Source of the DNA: Sphingomonas sanguinis
GTDB taxonomy: Bacteria; Pseudomonadota; Alphaproteobacteria; Sphingomonadales; Sphingomonadaceae
NCBI RefSeq assembly: GCF_001476905.1
Contig: NZ_LDTE01000041.1
Location: 1-64,000 of the forward strand
Direction: 5' to 3'
Length of the DNA stretch: 64,000 nt
In this document: positions 33,507-42,211 of the stretch, piece after piece
Position numbering within the stretch: the first letter of the stretch is position 1
Layout: every line of letters starts with the position of its first letter
Translations under genes and position numbers: made by a program
Notes under the pieces: model-generated
The model's database searches: none
Told to the model about the DNA's origin: nothing
The model's input: only the letters and a program-made list of their open reading frames with translations

Positions 33507-35725
33507 AGAAGCTCGTCCTCGGTTCGGTTCTGGCGCTGGCTTTGGCCGCAGGCGCGCACGCCCAGACCACGCTCAACGTCCGCGACGCCGATATCCGCGC
33601 CTTCATCGCCGATGCCGCAAAGGTGACGGGGCGTACCTTCATCATCGACAACCGGGTCAACGGCAAGGTGACGGTGGTGACCGACCGGCCGCTGTCCAAG
33701 TCCGAATATTTTGAGATTTTCCTGTCGACATTGCGCTCCAACGGATTGGTCGCGGTGCCGACCTCGGGCGGGGCGTTCCGGGTGCAGCCGGTCGACAACG
33801 CCGCGTCGCAGCCCAGCCGGATCGGCGCGGCGGGCGCGAACCGCAACGCCTATGTCACCGAGATCATCCGCCTGCGCGCGATCGACGCGCCCAGCGCGCT
33901 GGAGACGGTGCGCCCACTGGTCAGCGCGCAAGGATCGGTCACCGCCAATCGCGCGGGCAACACGCTCGTCGTGGTCGACTTTGCCGACAATATCCGCCGT
34001 ATCCGCGAGGTGGTTCGCCGGATCGACGCCGACAATGCCTCGACCCGCGTCATCGCGCTGCGCAACGCAGGCGCGCGCGAGATCGCAACCGCGCTCCAGA
34101 CGCTGGCGGGCGGTGGTGGCGGCGCGGGGCAGGGCGGGGCGGCCCCCGGCGGCACCGGCGTGTCGGTGGTCGCCATCGACAGCTCGAATTCCATCGCGTT
34201 GCGCGGCGATCCGTCGAGCGTCGCGCGCTTCGCCCAGATCGCGATCGACCTGGACAACAAGGCCAAGAGCGGCACCGAAATCCGCGTCGTCTTCCTCGAA
34301 AACGCCGATGCCGAGCAGCTTCTGCCGGTGCTCCAGCAGTTGGTCGGCCAGACACCCGATCCGGTGCAGGAAACCACCCTGTCGCGCGGCAGCTTCACCC
34401 AGACCAACAACCAGGCGGGATCGGCGGCGGGCACCTCGATCGCCCAGCGTATCCAGCCGGTCGCCCAGCCCCAGGCCTCGAACGCGCCGGGCGCCGGTGG
34501 CCAGAACGGACAGCCGCCCGCGATCAGCACGCAAGGCGGCCGGACGGCCGCGGTCGTCACCCGCTTCGTCGGGGCGAACGCCATCGTCATCGCCGGGCCC
34601 GCCGATATCCAGCGCCAGATCGGCGAGGTCATTCGCCAGCTCGACGTGCGCCGCGAGCAGGTGCTGATCGAGGCGATCGTCGCCGAAGTCTCCGACCAGA
34701 CCGCCAAGCGGCTGGGCGCGCAATTCCTGCTCGGCAGCCTGTCGGGCGGTGCGTTCGCGGCGTCGACCTATGGCAACACCGCGCCGAACATCCTGCAGAT
34801 TGCGGGCGCGGTCGGTGCGCAGACGCTGGGCGGCAACCGGACCGTCGTCGTCGCCCCCGACGGGACGCGCACCGAAACCAACGTGCCCAACCAGGCCTAT
34901 AACCAGCTGACCCAGTCGGCGGTGCAGTCGATCCTGGGCACCACCGGCGGCTTTGCCGGGTGGGGCGGACAGATCGGCGACACGGTATTCGGCGCGATCA
35001 TCAACGCGGTGAAGAGCGACACGACCTCGAACCTGCTCCAGGTCCCGCACATCATCACGCTGGACAATCAGCAGGCGCACAGCCTGGTCGGCCAGGAAAT
35101 CCCGGTGACGACCGGCCAGGCATTGTCGAACAATTTCGACAATGCCTTCCGCACGGTGCAGCGCCAGAATGTCGGCATCCAGCTGGACGTGAAGCCGCAG
35201 GTCAATGCGGGCGGCTCTCTGAAACTATATGTGCGCCTGGAAGTCAGCTCGATCGCAGGACCCGTGTCGAGCAACAATAGCGAGCTGATCCTGAACAAGC
35301 GCGCGTTCGAGAATGTCTTCACCCCCGATGACGGCCAGATCACCGTCATCGGCGGCCTGCTCGACGATAACGAGCGCCGCACGATCGAGAAGATTCCGCT
35401 GCTCGGTGACATTCCGGGTCTGGGCGCGCTGTTCCGCTCCAAGGCGCGCAGCCGGTCGAAGACGAACCTGATGGTCTTCATCCGCCCGACGATCCTGCGC
35501 ACGCCCGAGGACAGCCGCCGCGTCACCGAGCAGCGTTACGGCTATCTCCGCCAGCTTCAGGGCTATGCCCAGCCCGGCGTCGAGCCGTCGATCGACGAAC
35601 TGGTCCGCGACTATATGAACGCCGCGCCGCCGATCCCGCACGCGCCGATGCCCGGCAATATCGAGGACCCGCGCATTGCGGTGCCCGTCGCCAAGCCGGT
35701 CGAACCGATCAAGCGCCGTGACTGA
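33503..35725 (+). CDS. gspD: Type II secretion secretin GspD
   Basis: 740 aa. Signal peptide MKKLVLGSVLALALAAGAHA. N0 domain (LNVRDADIRAFIADAAKVTGR), N1-N3 repeats (YVTEIIRLRAIDA, TRVIALRNAGAREIATAL, EIRVVFLENADAEQLLPVL), a Gly/Gln-rich insert and the secretin beta-barrel (VPHIITLDNQQAHSLVGQEIPV, GGLLDDNERRTIEKIPLLGDIP, LMVFIRPTIL). Forms the outer-membrane channel of the secretion machine. ATG overlaps the gspC stop (ATGA). About 70 residues of S-domain-like tail follow the secretin signature. Confidence 0.95.
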   Translation: MKKLVLGSVLALALAAGAHAQTTLNVRDADIRAFIADAAKVTGRTFIIDNRVNGKVTVVTDRPLSKSEYFEIFLSTLRSNGLVAVPTSGGAFRVQPVDNAASQPSRIGAAGANRNAYVTEIIRLRAIDAPSALETVRPLVSAQGSVTANRAGNTLVVVDFADNIRRIREVVRRIDADNASTRVIALRNAGAREIATALQTLAGGGGGAGQGGAAPGGTGVSVVAIDSSNSIALRGDPSSVARFAQIAIDLDNKAKSGTEIRVVFLENADAEQLLPVLQQLVGQTPDPVQETTLSRGSFTQTNNQAGSAAGTSIAQRIQPVAQPQASNAPGAGGQNGQPPAISTQGGRTAAVVTRFVGANAIVIAGPADIQRQIGEVIRQLDVRREQVLIEAIVAEVSDQTAKRLGAQFLLGSLSGGAFAASTYGNTAPNILQIAGAVGAQTLGGNRTVVVAPDGTRTETNVPNQAYNQLTQSAVQSILGTTGGFAGWGGQIGDTVFGAIINAVKSDTTSNLLQVPHIITLDNQQAHSLVGQEIPVTTGQALSNNFDNAFRTVQRQNVGIQLDVKPQVNAGGSLKLYVRLEVSSIAGPVSSNNSELILNKRAFENVFTPDDGQITVIGGLLDDNERRTIEKIPLLGDIPGLGALFRSKARSRSKTNLMVFIRPTILRTPEDSRRVTEQRYGYLRQLQGYAQPGVEPSIDELVRDYMNAAPPIPHAPMPGNIEDPRIAVPVAKPVEPIKRRD

Positions 35726-37331
35726 CGCACGCGAACCCCTCCCCACGGGCGACACGGTCCCTCTGCCACTGGGCACGCCCCTCCCGCAGGCGGGAGCGGA
35801 TGGGGGAGGGCACCCCGCTCTCCCGCTCCCCCCGCCCGACGAAACGCCCGAGACGCTGGAACTGGTCGCGCCGCTGACCATTCCTTACGCCTATGCACGC
35901 AAGTTCGGCACGGTCGTCCACACCGCCGATCCGCTGACCATCGCCTTGCGCGAAAGCGCGGACCCGCGCGCCTTGATCGAGCTGCGCCGCCATATCGGCC
36001 GTCCCTTCGCCATCACCCGTGTCGAGGCGCCCGCCTTCGATCGGCTGCTGTCCGATGCCTATGCCATGGACGGACAGGCGACCGCGATCGCGGCGGTGGG
36101 CATGGGCGACGAACTGGACATGCTGGCGGACGGCATCCCGACCGCCGAGGATCTGCTCGACACCGCCGACGACGCGCCCGCCATCCGCCTGATCAACGGC
36201 ATCATCGCCGACGCCGCGCGCAACGGCGTGTCGGACATCCATATCGAGCCTTATGAGACCGGCCTCGTCGTCCGCATGCGGATCGACGGCGTGCTGCGCG
36301 AGACGCTGCGCATGCCGCCGCATGTCGCGCCGGTGGTGGTCAGCCGCATCAAGGTCATGGCGCGACTCGACATCGCCGAGCGGCGGGTGCCGCAGGACGG
36401 GCGCATGGCGCTGACGCTGGGCGGCAAGCTGCTCGACGTGCGTGTCTCGACCCTGCCCAGCCGGGCGGGGGAGCGCGTGGTGCTGCGTATCCTCGACAAG
36501 GAGAATGCGGGCATAGACCTCGACGCGCTGGGCATGAACCCCGCGATGTACGCGCTGCTGCGCGAGGCGCTGAGCGAGCCCAACGGCATCATCCTGGTCA
36601 CCGGGCCGACCGGATCGGGCAAGACGACCAGCCTGTACGCCGCACTGCGCCTGCTGAACGATGGCAGCCGTAACATCCTGACCGTCGAGGACCCGGTCGA
36701 ATATGCGGTCGAGGGCGTGGGGCAGACCCAGGTCAATGCCAAGGTCGGCCTGACCTTCGCGGCGGGCCTGCGCGCGATCCTGCGCCAGGACCCGGATGTG
36801 GTGATGGTCGGCGAAATCCGCGACCGTGAGACCGCCGAGATCGCGGTGCAGGCCTCGCTGACCGGGCATCTCGTGCTGTCGACGGTGCACACCAACGATG
36901 CGGTCGGCGCGATTACCCGGATGCGCGACATGAAGGTCGAGCCGTTCCTGCTCGCCTCGACATTGCGCGCCGTCATCGCGCAGCGGCTGGTGCGCAGGCT
37001 GTGCCCGGCGTGCAAGCGGCCGGTCAAGGCCAAGCATACGGTGGCGCCGCTGCTCGGTATCGAGAACAAGGCGATCGTGTACGAGGCGGTCGGCTGTCCC
37101 CAGTGCAACGGCACCGGCTATAAGGGCCGGACCGGCGTCTATGAGGCGGTCCGCGTCGACGACACGATCCGGCGGCTGATCAACGACGGCGGTGATGAAC
37201 AGGCGATCGCCGCCCACGCCTTTGCCCGGCAACAGCCGCTGGCGGCGGCGGCGCGGACGCTGGTGCTGGACGGCGTGACCACGGCGGAGGAAGCCATCCG
37301 CGTATCCCGCCGCGATTCCGACGCGGGATGA
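35718..37331 (+). CDS. gspE: Type II secretion ATPase GspE
   Basis: 537 aa from GTG 35718, overlapping gspD by eight bases. N-terminal domain (VAPLTIPYAYARKFG), then the ATPase core: Walker A GPTGSGKTTS, Asp box VGEIRDRETAEIA, His box TGHLVLSTVHTNDA, and a four-Cys zinc module (CPAC and CPQC). It powers pseudopilus assembly from the cytoplasmic face. Residues about 5-40 are a Pro/Gly-rich segment encoded partly by a REP-like repeat (35778-35810) also found at 45821 and 61479, which is an unusual N-terminus for the family. Confidence 0.95.
   Translation: MTDAREPLPTGDTVPLPLGTPLPQAGADGGGHPALPLPPPDETPETLELVAPLTIPYAYARKFGTVVHTADPLTIALRESADPRALIELRRHIGRPFAITRVEAPAFDRLLSDAYAMDGQATAIAAVGMGDELDMLADGIPTAEDLLDTADDAPAIRLINGIIADAARNGVSDIHIEPYETGLVVRMRIDGVLRETLRMPPHVAPVVVSRIKVMARLDIAERRVPQDGRMALTLGGKLLDVRVSTLPSRAGERVVLRILDKENAGIDLDALGMNPAMYALLREALSEPNGIILVTGPTGSGKTTSLYAALRLLNDGSRNILTVEDPVEYAVEGVGQTQVNAKVGLTFAAGLRAILRQDPDVVMVGEIRDRETAEIAVQASLTGHLVLSTVHTNDAVGAITRMRDMKVEPFLLASTLRAVIAQRLVRRLCPACKRPVKAKHTVAPLLGIENKAIVYEAVGCPQCNGTGYKGRTGVYEAVRVDDTIRRLINDGGDEQAIAAHAFARQQPLAAAARTLVLDGVTTAEEAIRVSRRDSDAG
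35778..35810. repeat. REP-like repeat inside gspE coding sequence
   Basis: 33 bases matching the intergenic repeats at 45821-45853 and 61479-61511 with few differences (palindromic CCCCTCCCGC/GCGGGAG core, then GGGGGAGGG). Because it is 11 codons long, it keeps the gspE frame and encodes part of a Pro/Gly-rich linker. Confidence 0.75.
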
Positions 37332-37712
37332 GTGGAGTGCGCGCTCTCCTCAAATACCGTACCTCCCCGGCGAAGGCCGGGGTCCAGTTGCTGTGCGCCG
37401 TGAATTCAAGTTCACGCGAAGCCGCGAAGCCGCGAAGAGAGATTGGGTTCGCGCAGAGGCGCAGAGAACGCAGAGAGACTGTCCCTTCCGCGCAAGCGGC
37501 CTTCCTATCTCGGCCGATTGGAAAAGCTGTGCGCTGCCGCGCACGAGACTTCTCTGCGCCCTCCGCGCCTCTGCGCGAACATGCCCTTCTTCGCGGCTTC
37601 GCGGCTTCGCGTGGGATAAGATTTCGATCTGAAACATTGCGTCCGCGCTGTCACCGCAACTGGACCCTGGCCTCCGCCGGGGTGGGGTCCGTTGATGAGG
37701 TACCGCACTGAC
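37332..37712. other. gspE-gspF spacer filled by nested inverted repeats
   Basis: The only large gap in the gsp operon (381 bases). It contains no gene, although palindromic sequence keeps frames open on both strands. Almost all of it is the nested repeat described at 37362-37690. A weak ribosome-binding site for gspF lies at its end. Confidence 0.7.
37362..37690. repeat. Nested palindromic element (REP pair around a long inverted repeat)
   Basis: The outer pair is a CCCCGGCGAAGGCCGGGG-type palindrome with flanking GTCCAG at 37362-37388 and its diverged inverse at 37658-37686. Inside are imperfect arms of about 65 bases: 37411-37478 (CGCGAAGCCGCGAAGCCGCG then CGCGCAGAGGCGCAGAG) and 37550-37613, the reverse complement. 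The transcript could fold into one large hairpin. Confidence 0.8.
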
Positions 37713-38936
37713 ATGGCCGGATTCGACTATGTCGCGATCGATACCAAGGGCGCGGAGAAGCGAGGATTCATCCCGGCCGAGACTAGCGATGCCGCGCGCG
37801 CCGCGCTGGAGAAGCAGCGGCTTTATGTCGTCTCGATCAAGCCGGGCAGCGGCGATACCGCCGAGCGGCGTCCGCTCTTCGGGCTGAAGCTCGGCCGTGC
37901 GCGCATGTCGGTCAAGCAGCTGACCTTGTTCACCCGCCAGCTCGCCACGCTCAACCGCGTCTCGCCGCTGGAGGAGTCTCTGCGCACCATCACCCGCCAG
38001 ACCGAACAGGAGCGGGTGCGCGCGATCGTCGCGACGGTGCATCAGGGCGTCACCGAAGGCCGCCGTCTGGCCGATGCCATGGCGCGCGAGCCCAAGAGCT
38101 TCCCCCCCCTCTACCGCGCGATGGTCGCGGCGGGGGAGAGCTCGGGCACGTTGCCGACCATCCTAGACCGGCTGGCGGCCTTGCTCGAACGGCAGGCGGA
38201 GATTCGCGGCAAGCTGATCACCGCGCTGGCCTATCCGACGATCCTGGCCGTGGTGGCGATGGGCGTCGTCACCGCGTTGATGATGTTCGTCGTGCCGCAG
38301 GTGGTCGAGCAGTTCGATACGGTCGGGCAGGAGCTGCCCTTCCTGACGCGCATGGTCATCACCGTGTCGGACCTGCTGGTCGGCTGGTGGTGGCTGATGG
38401 CGGCGATCGTCCTTGTCGGCGGCGTGGGCTTCTGGCGTGCGCTGAAGGTGCCCGCGATCCGGCTGTCTTTCGATACCTGGCTGCTGAAGCTGCCGCTGCT
38501 CGGCCGGTTGCTGCGCGACCTGCATGCGGCGCGGATGGCGCGCACGCTGGGGACGATGGTGGCCAGCCGGTTGCCGCTGCTCGAAGGGCTGACGCTGACC
38601 GCGGGGACGATCCACAATCGTCGCCTGCGCGTCGCCTCCGACGCTATCGTCGATGCGATCCGGAGCGGCGGCAGCCTGTCGGCGGCGATGCGACGGGCGG
38701 GGGTCTTTCCGCCGCTGCTCACCTATCTGGCCGCCAGCGGCGAGGCGGCCGGGCGGCTGGACGAGATGCTGGAGCGCGCCGCCGACTATCTGGAGCGCGA
38801 GTTCGACCGCTTCACCGCCACCGCGCTGTCGCTGCTGGAGCCAGCGATCATCGTCGTGATGGGCGGCGTGGTCGCGACGATCGTGCTATCCATCCTGCTG
38901 CCGATCCTCCAGCTCAACACGCTGGCCGGACAATAA
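37713..38936 (+). CDS. gspF: Type II secretion platform protein GspF
   Basis: 407 aa. Two T2SSF repeats: FTRQLATLNRVSPLEESL...YRAMVAAGESSGTLPTIL in the first and MARTLGTMVASRLPLLEGL...LTYLAASGEAAGRLDEML in the second. Three TM helices (LAYPTILAVVAMGVVTALMMF, WWWLMAAIVLVGGVGFW, PAIIVVMGGVVATIVLSILLPIL). It anchors the GspE motor to the inner membrane. ATG 37713 gives the family start (FDYVAIDTKGAEKRG); an ATG at 37695 is in frame. Separated from gspE by a palindrome-rich spacer that may lower its expression. Confidence 0.93.
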   Translation: MAGFDYVAIDTKGAEKRGFIPAETSDAARAALEKQRLYVVSIKPGSGDTAERRPLFGLKLGRARMSVKQLTLFTRQLATLNRVSPLEESLRTITRQTEQERVRAIVATVHQGVTEGRRLADAMAREPKSFPPLYRAMVAAGESSGTLPTILDRLAALLERQAEIRGKLITALAYPTILAVVAMGVVTALMMFVVPQVVEQFDTVGQELPFLTRMVITVSDLLVGWWWLMAAIVLVGGVGFWRALKVPAIRLSFDTWLLKLPLLGRLLRDLHAARMARTLGTMVASRLPLLEGLTLTAGTIHNRRLRVASDAIVDAIRSGGSLSAAMRRAGVFPPLLTYLAASGEAAGRLDEMLERAADYLEREFDRFTATALSLLEPAIIVVMGGVVATIVLSILLPILQLNTLAGQ

Positions 38937-38953
38937 GTCGAGAGGACATGTTG

Positions 38954-39409
38954 ATGCGTACCCCCACCCACCGGCGAATCCGCCGCAAGCGTCCGGCCAA
39001 TGGCTTCACGCTCGTCGAACTCATGGTCGTCATCGTCATCATCGGCCTGCTGGCGACGATCGTCGCGCTGAACGTGCTGCCCTCGGGCGACACCGCCAAG
39101 ATTCAGAAGGCCAAGGCCGATATCGCGAACATCGAAACCGGGCTGGAGATGTACAAGCTCCAGAACCTGACCTTTCCGACCACCTCGCAGGGGTTGCAGG
39201 CGCTGGTGTCGATGCCCGCCGGGCTGGCCGATCCGTCGCGCTATCAGAAGGGTGGTTACCTGAAGAAGCTGCCCGACGATCCCTGGGGCCGCCCCTATCT
39301 CTATGCCGCGCCGGGCCAGCATGGCGAGGCCGATGTCTGGACCTACGGCGCCGACGGCAAGGAAGGCGGCGAGGGGATCAACGCCGATATCGGCAATTGG
39401 GATAAGTGA
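38954..39409 (+). CDS. gspG: Major pseudopilin GspG
   Basis: 151 aa. A 17-residue basic leader ends at ANG, followed by FTLVELMVVIVIIGLLA: the prepilin peptidase site with Glu5. The C-terminal part has TTSQGLQALVSMP, GGYLKKLPDDPWGRPYLY and GKEGGEGINADIGNW, the calcium-binding region of GspG. It forms the main shaft of the pseudopilus. ATG 38954 is preferred because GAGG stands eight bases before it; ATG 38948 is too close. Seventeen bases after gspF; stop overlaps gspH. Confidence 0.95.
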   Translation: MRTPTHRRIRRKRPANGFTLVELMVVIVIIGLLATIVALNVLPSGDTAKIQKAKADIANIETGLEMYKLQNLTFPTTSQGLQALVSMPAGLADPSRYQKGGYLKKLPDDPWGRPYLYAAPGQHGEADVWTYGADGKEGGEGINADIGNWDK

Positions 39410-39927
39410 GCGCGACAGCCCGCCTGGATGCCGGGAGCGGCGGCGGGCGGGGCCTGCCTGATCGGACGATCCCGGCCGCGGCTCGGGCGGAGCGGGGCTT
39501 TACCCTCGTCGAACTGATGATCGTCATCACCGTCATCGGCCTGGCCTCCGCTGTGGCGGTGCTGTCGCTGCCCGACCGGCGGGGTCGGGTGACCGACGAA
39601 GCGTTGAAATTCGCCGCCCGTGTCCGCGCCGCGCATGACGTGGCGGTGGTCGAGGCGTCGCCGGTCAGCATCTGGGTGACGCGAGGCGGTTATGGCTTTG
39701 ACCGGCGGGCCGACGGTGCGTGGACGCCGATGACCGCGAAGCCCTTGCGCGTCGCCCAATGGGAAGACGGGACGCAGGCGGGCATTCCCGACGCCAGCGG
39801 GCGGGTGCGCGTGACCTTCGACGTGACCGGGCTGGCCGACCGCCCGCTCGAACTCCGCCTGACGCGCGACCGGGCGAGCAGCATCGTGCGGATCGGCGCG
39901 GATGGTTCGGTGCGCGTCGATGGGTGA
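39406..39927 (+). CDS. gspH: Minor pseudopilin GspH
   Basis: 173 aa. GTG 39406 overlaps the gspG stop. A 31-residue leader, longer than usual, precedes the prepilin site RG/FTLVELMIVITVIG. The rest (ALKFAARVRAAHDVAVVEASPVSIWV, GLADRPLELRLTRD) fits the GspH/FimT domain. Part of the pseudopilus tip complex or its attachment. Overlaps gspI by eight bases. Confidence 0.9.
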   Translation: MSATARLDAGSGGGRGLPDRTIPAAARAERGFTLVELMIVITVIGLASAVAVLSLPDRRGRVTDEALKFAARVRAAHDVAVVEASPVSIWVTRGGYGFDRRADGAWTPMTAKPLRVAQWEDGTQAGIPDASGRVRVTFDVTGLADRPLELRLTRDRASSIVRIGADGSVRVDG

Positions 39928-40441
39928 GGGCGCCCCCACTCCTCCCCGGCAAGGGGAGGTGTCGCGGCGAAGCCGTGACGGAGGGGGGCTTCCTCAAAGG
40001 CAGTCCTGTGTGGAAGCCTCCCTCCACCATCCTGCGGATGGCCCCCCTCCCCGTGCCGGGGAGGACGGCTTCACCCTGATCGAGATCATGGTCGCGCTCG
40101 CCGTGTTCAGCCTGGCGGCGATGGCGCTCGTGCGGCTGGAGAGTGCCACGATCCGGGGGGCGTCGATCCTCGACGAGACCGTCGTCGCCCAGATGGTCGC
40201 GCGCAACATCGCCATCTCCGCCGTGACCGACCCGCAAGCCCCCGCGCTGGGCCGTACGACGGGCGCGGAGGTGAATGGCGGTCGCAGCTGGAAATGGACG
40301 CGGATCGTTAGCGGCACGGGCGACGTGCGGGTGGTGCGGATCGACGTCGCGGTGACCAATGCCGGTGGAAGCGTCGTCGGCCGGATGACGATGGTTCGCC
40401 CGCCCATGGCCGCGCCGCCGGTCGGGGTGGTAGCGTCGTGA
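39920..40441 (+). CDS. gspI: Minor pseudopilin GspI with extended leader
   Basis: 173 aa. The prepilin site DG/FTLIEIMVALAVFSLAAMAL is followed by a GspI-type domain (QMVARNIAIS, RSWKWTRIVSGTGDVRVVRIDV). The leader is about 50 residues instead of the usual 6-10, and almost all of it is encoded by an inverted-repeat element (39942-40064). ATG 39920 overlaps gspH by eight bases; no other start lies closer to the cleavage site in frame. Part of the pseudopilus tip with GspJ and GspK. Confidence 0.9.
   Translation: MGEGAPTPPRQGEVSRRSRDGGGLPQRQSCVEASLHHPADGPPPRAGEDGFTLIEIMVALAVFSLAAMALVRLESATIRGASILDETVVAQMVARNIAISAVTDPQAPALGRTTGAEVNGGRSWKWTRIVSGTGDVRVVRIDVAVTNAGGSVVGRMTMVRPPMAAPPVGVVAS
39942..40064. 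repeat. Inverted-repeat element forming the gspI leader sequence
   Basis: Outer arms CTCCCCGGCA...GGGGAGG (39942-39959) and their inverse (40047-40063); inner GGAGGGGGGCTTCC-like and GGAAGCCTCCCTCC-like arms. It ends one codon before the prepilin cleavage-site codons. Confidence 0.75.
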
Positions 40442-41223
40442 TGTCGCGCTCACGCATCCTCCTGTTCCCCGGCGAAGGCCGGGGCCCAGTCTCGGTGAGG
40501 CCCGATGGAGAAGGCGAACGTCGCGGCGCGCCTTCTACTGCACGGCAACGGGGCCCCGGCCTTCGCCGGGGGACGGACGGCCAAGATGGCTTCACCCTGG
40601 TCGAAGTCATGGTGGCGCTGCTCATCTTCGCGATGCTCGCCGCCGCGGCCGTGGCGATCCTGTCGATGAGCGTGCGGGCCCAGGCGGTGACCGGGCAGAA
40701 GCTCGACGCCATGGCGGCGGTCAGCCGGACGACCGCGATCCTGTCCGCCGATCTGGCGCAGGCGGTCAATCGCCCGACCCGCGACGAAGGCGGGGTGCAG
40801 ACACCCGCCATGGTCGCCGGGCCCGATGCGATGCGTCTCGTCCGTGCCGGGTGGAGCAATCTGGACAATGCGCAGCGGCCCTCGCTGCAAAAGGTCGCCT
40901 ATCGCCTGAACGGGGATGCGCTGGAGCGGGTCGCGTGGCCGCTGCTCGACGGAGCCGCGCCGATGGAACCGGCGGTGCTGATGGACCATGTCCGCGAACT
41001 GCATCTGCGCTATCGCTTCAATGGAGCTTGGCTCGACCAGTGGCAGGGCCAGCCCGGCGTCGCACTGCCCCAGGCGGCCGAGGTGACGATCGTGCGCGAC
41101 GATGGCATGATCTTTCGCCAGCTGTTCCTGGTCGGCACCGGCTATATCGACGACAACAACATGACCCCGTCGAACCTGACACCCGGCGCGACGCCCACGC
41201 CTTCGCCGACACCCAATGGCTAA
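40441..41223 (+). CDS. gspJ: Minor pseudopilin GspJ with extended leader
   Basis: 260 aa. Prepilin site DG/FTLVEVMVALLIFAMLAAAAVAIL, then GspJ features (DAMAAVSRTTAILSADLAQAVNRPTRD, RVAWPLLDGAAPMEPAVLMDHVRELHLRYR). The leader is 50 residues, again far above normal, and overlaps two inverted copies of a REP-like palindrome (40466-40572). ATG shares a base with the gspI stop (TGATG). The C-terminus is a TPTPSPTP tail. Part of the tip complex. Confidence 0.92.
   Translation: MSRSRILLFPGEGRGPVSVRPDGEGERRGAPSTARQRGPGLRRGTDGQDGFTLVEVMVALLIFAMLAAAAVAILSMSVRAQAVTGQKLDAMAAVSRTTAILSADLAQAVNRPTRDEGGVQTPAMVAGPDAMRLVRAGWSNLDNAQRPSLQKVAYRLNGDALERVAWPLLDGAAPMEPAVLMDHVRELHLRYRFNGAWLDQWQGQPGVALPQAAEVTIVRDDGMIFRQLFLVGTGYIDDNNMTPSNLTPGATPTPSPTPNG
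40466..40572. repeat. Inverted REP pair forming the gspJ leader sequence
   Basis: Left copy 40466-40488 (CCCCGGCGAAGGCCGGGG then CCCAG) and inverse 40550-40572. The same pair type frames 52350-52475, an intergenic site, which shows that the gspJ leader is built from a mobile or amplified repeat. Confidence 0.8.
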
Positions 41224-42211
41224 AGCGGTCCGCCGATCCGAGCGCGGCGCGGCGCTCCTCACCGTCCTGATCCTGGTCGCGGTGATCGCCGTACTGGCCG
41301 CGACGGCGCTGGAAAAGCTGCGCCTGTCGACCCGGTTGGGGGGCAATGCGGTCGCGATTGAACAGGCGCGCGGCTATGCCTATGCTGCCGAGGCGCTGGC
41401 GATCATCCGCATCGGTGATTTGCTCGAACGCTCGCAGGGCAAGGTGTCGCTGCTCGGCGGGTGGAGCGACCGGCCCTTCGCGCTGCCGCTGGGCGACGGG
41501 GCGGCCGGGGGCAGCGCGGTGGCGCGGGTGACCGATGGCGGCAACTGCTTTAACCTGAATGGCCTGGCGCAGAGCTTGCCGGGCCAGCCGGGCCAGCCGG
41601 CGGTCCTGATCGGCAATGCGGTCGAGGTCGCGCATTTCGCCAAACTGATGCGGCTGCTCGGCATCCCCGGCCAGGTCGCCGAACAGGTCGCCACCGCCAC
41701 CTCCGACTGGATCGACAGCGACCCCAATCCGCAAGGCGGCGGTGCGGAGGACCCGCTCTATCTCGCACGCGATCCGCCCTATCGGACCGGCGGCGCGCTG
41801 ATGGCGGATGTCAGCGAACTGCGGATGGTGAATGGCGTCACGCCCGAACTCTATGCACAACTGCGCCCCTGGGTCTGCACCCTGCCGGAGGCGAAGCCGA
41901 CCATGGTGAACATCAACACGCTGGCCCCCGAACAGGCCCCGCTGGTCGCCATGGCGCAGGTCGATACCATTTCGCCTGCAAGCATATCGCAGGCCCTTTT
42001 GCGCCGCCCGCCGCAAGGCTATGCGGACGTCAGCGCCTTCTGGGCGCAAGTGTCGGGGGCGAGCGGGGGCGGCAACGTGGCGACGACGACGCGCTGGTTC
42101 AATCTGCGCATCGACGTCGGCGTGGGCGGCATCGGGGTGCAGGAGCGCGCACTGGTCGATGCGACCCGGCAGCTGCCGCGCCTGGTGGCACGGATTTGGG
42201 GGGAAGAGTGA
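41216..42211 (+). CDS. gspK: Minor pseudopilin GspK
   Basis: 331 aa. The short leader ends at ERG, followed by AALLTVLILVAVIAVLAATAL, the GspK-type cleavage site without Glu5. The large domain (CFNLNGLAQSLPGQPGQPA, TATSDWIDSDPNPQGGGAED, NINTLAPEQAPLVAM) includes the helix-hairpin-helix-like region of GspK. It caps the pseudopilus tip. ATG overlaps gspJ by eight bases; stop overlaps gspL by one. Confidence 0.92.
   Translation: MAKAVRRSERGAALLTVLILVAVIAVLAATALEKLRLSTRLGGNAVAIEQARGYAYAAEALAIIRIGDLLERSQGKVSLLGGWSDRPFALPLGDGAAGGSAVARVTDGGNCFNLNGLAQSLPGQPGQPAVLIGNAVEVAHFAKLMRLLGIPGQVAEQVATATSDWIDSDPNPQGGGAEDPLYLARDPPYRTGGALMADVSELRMVNGVTPELYAQLRPWVCTLPEAKPTMVNINTLAPEQAPLVAMAQVDTISPASISQALLRRPPQGYADVSAFWAQVSGASGGGNVATTTRWFNLRIDVGVGGIGVQERALVDATRQLPRLVARIWGEE

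Noticed and set aside
33482-37232. Two minus-strand frames of more than 500 aa opposite gspD and gspE
   Set aside because: GC-driven antisense frames with Arg/Asp/Gly-rich composition and no domains.
37393-37632. Open frames on both strands in the gspE-gspF spacer
   Set aside because: Created by the inverted repeat; they read as Arg/Ser-rich repeats without ribosome-binding sites.
37362-37690. CRISPR array
   Set aside because: The repeats here are inverted and not evenly spaced direct repeats with unique spacers. No CRISPR-like array was found anywhere in the window.
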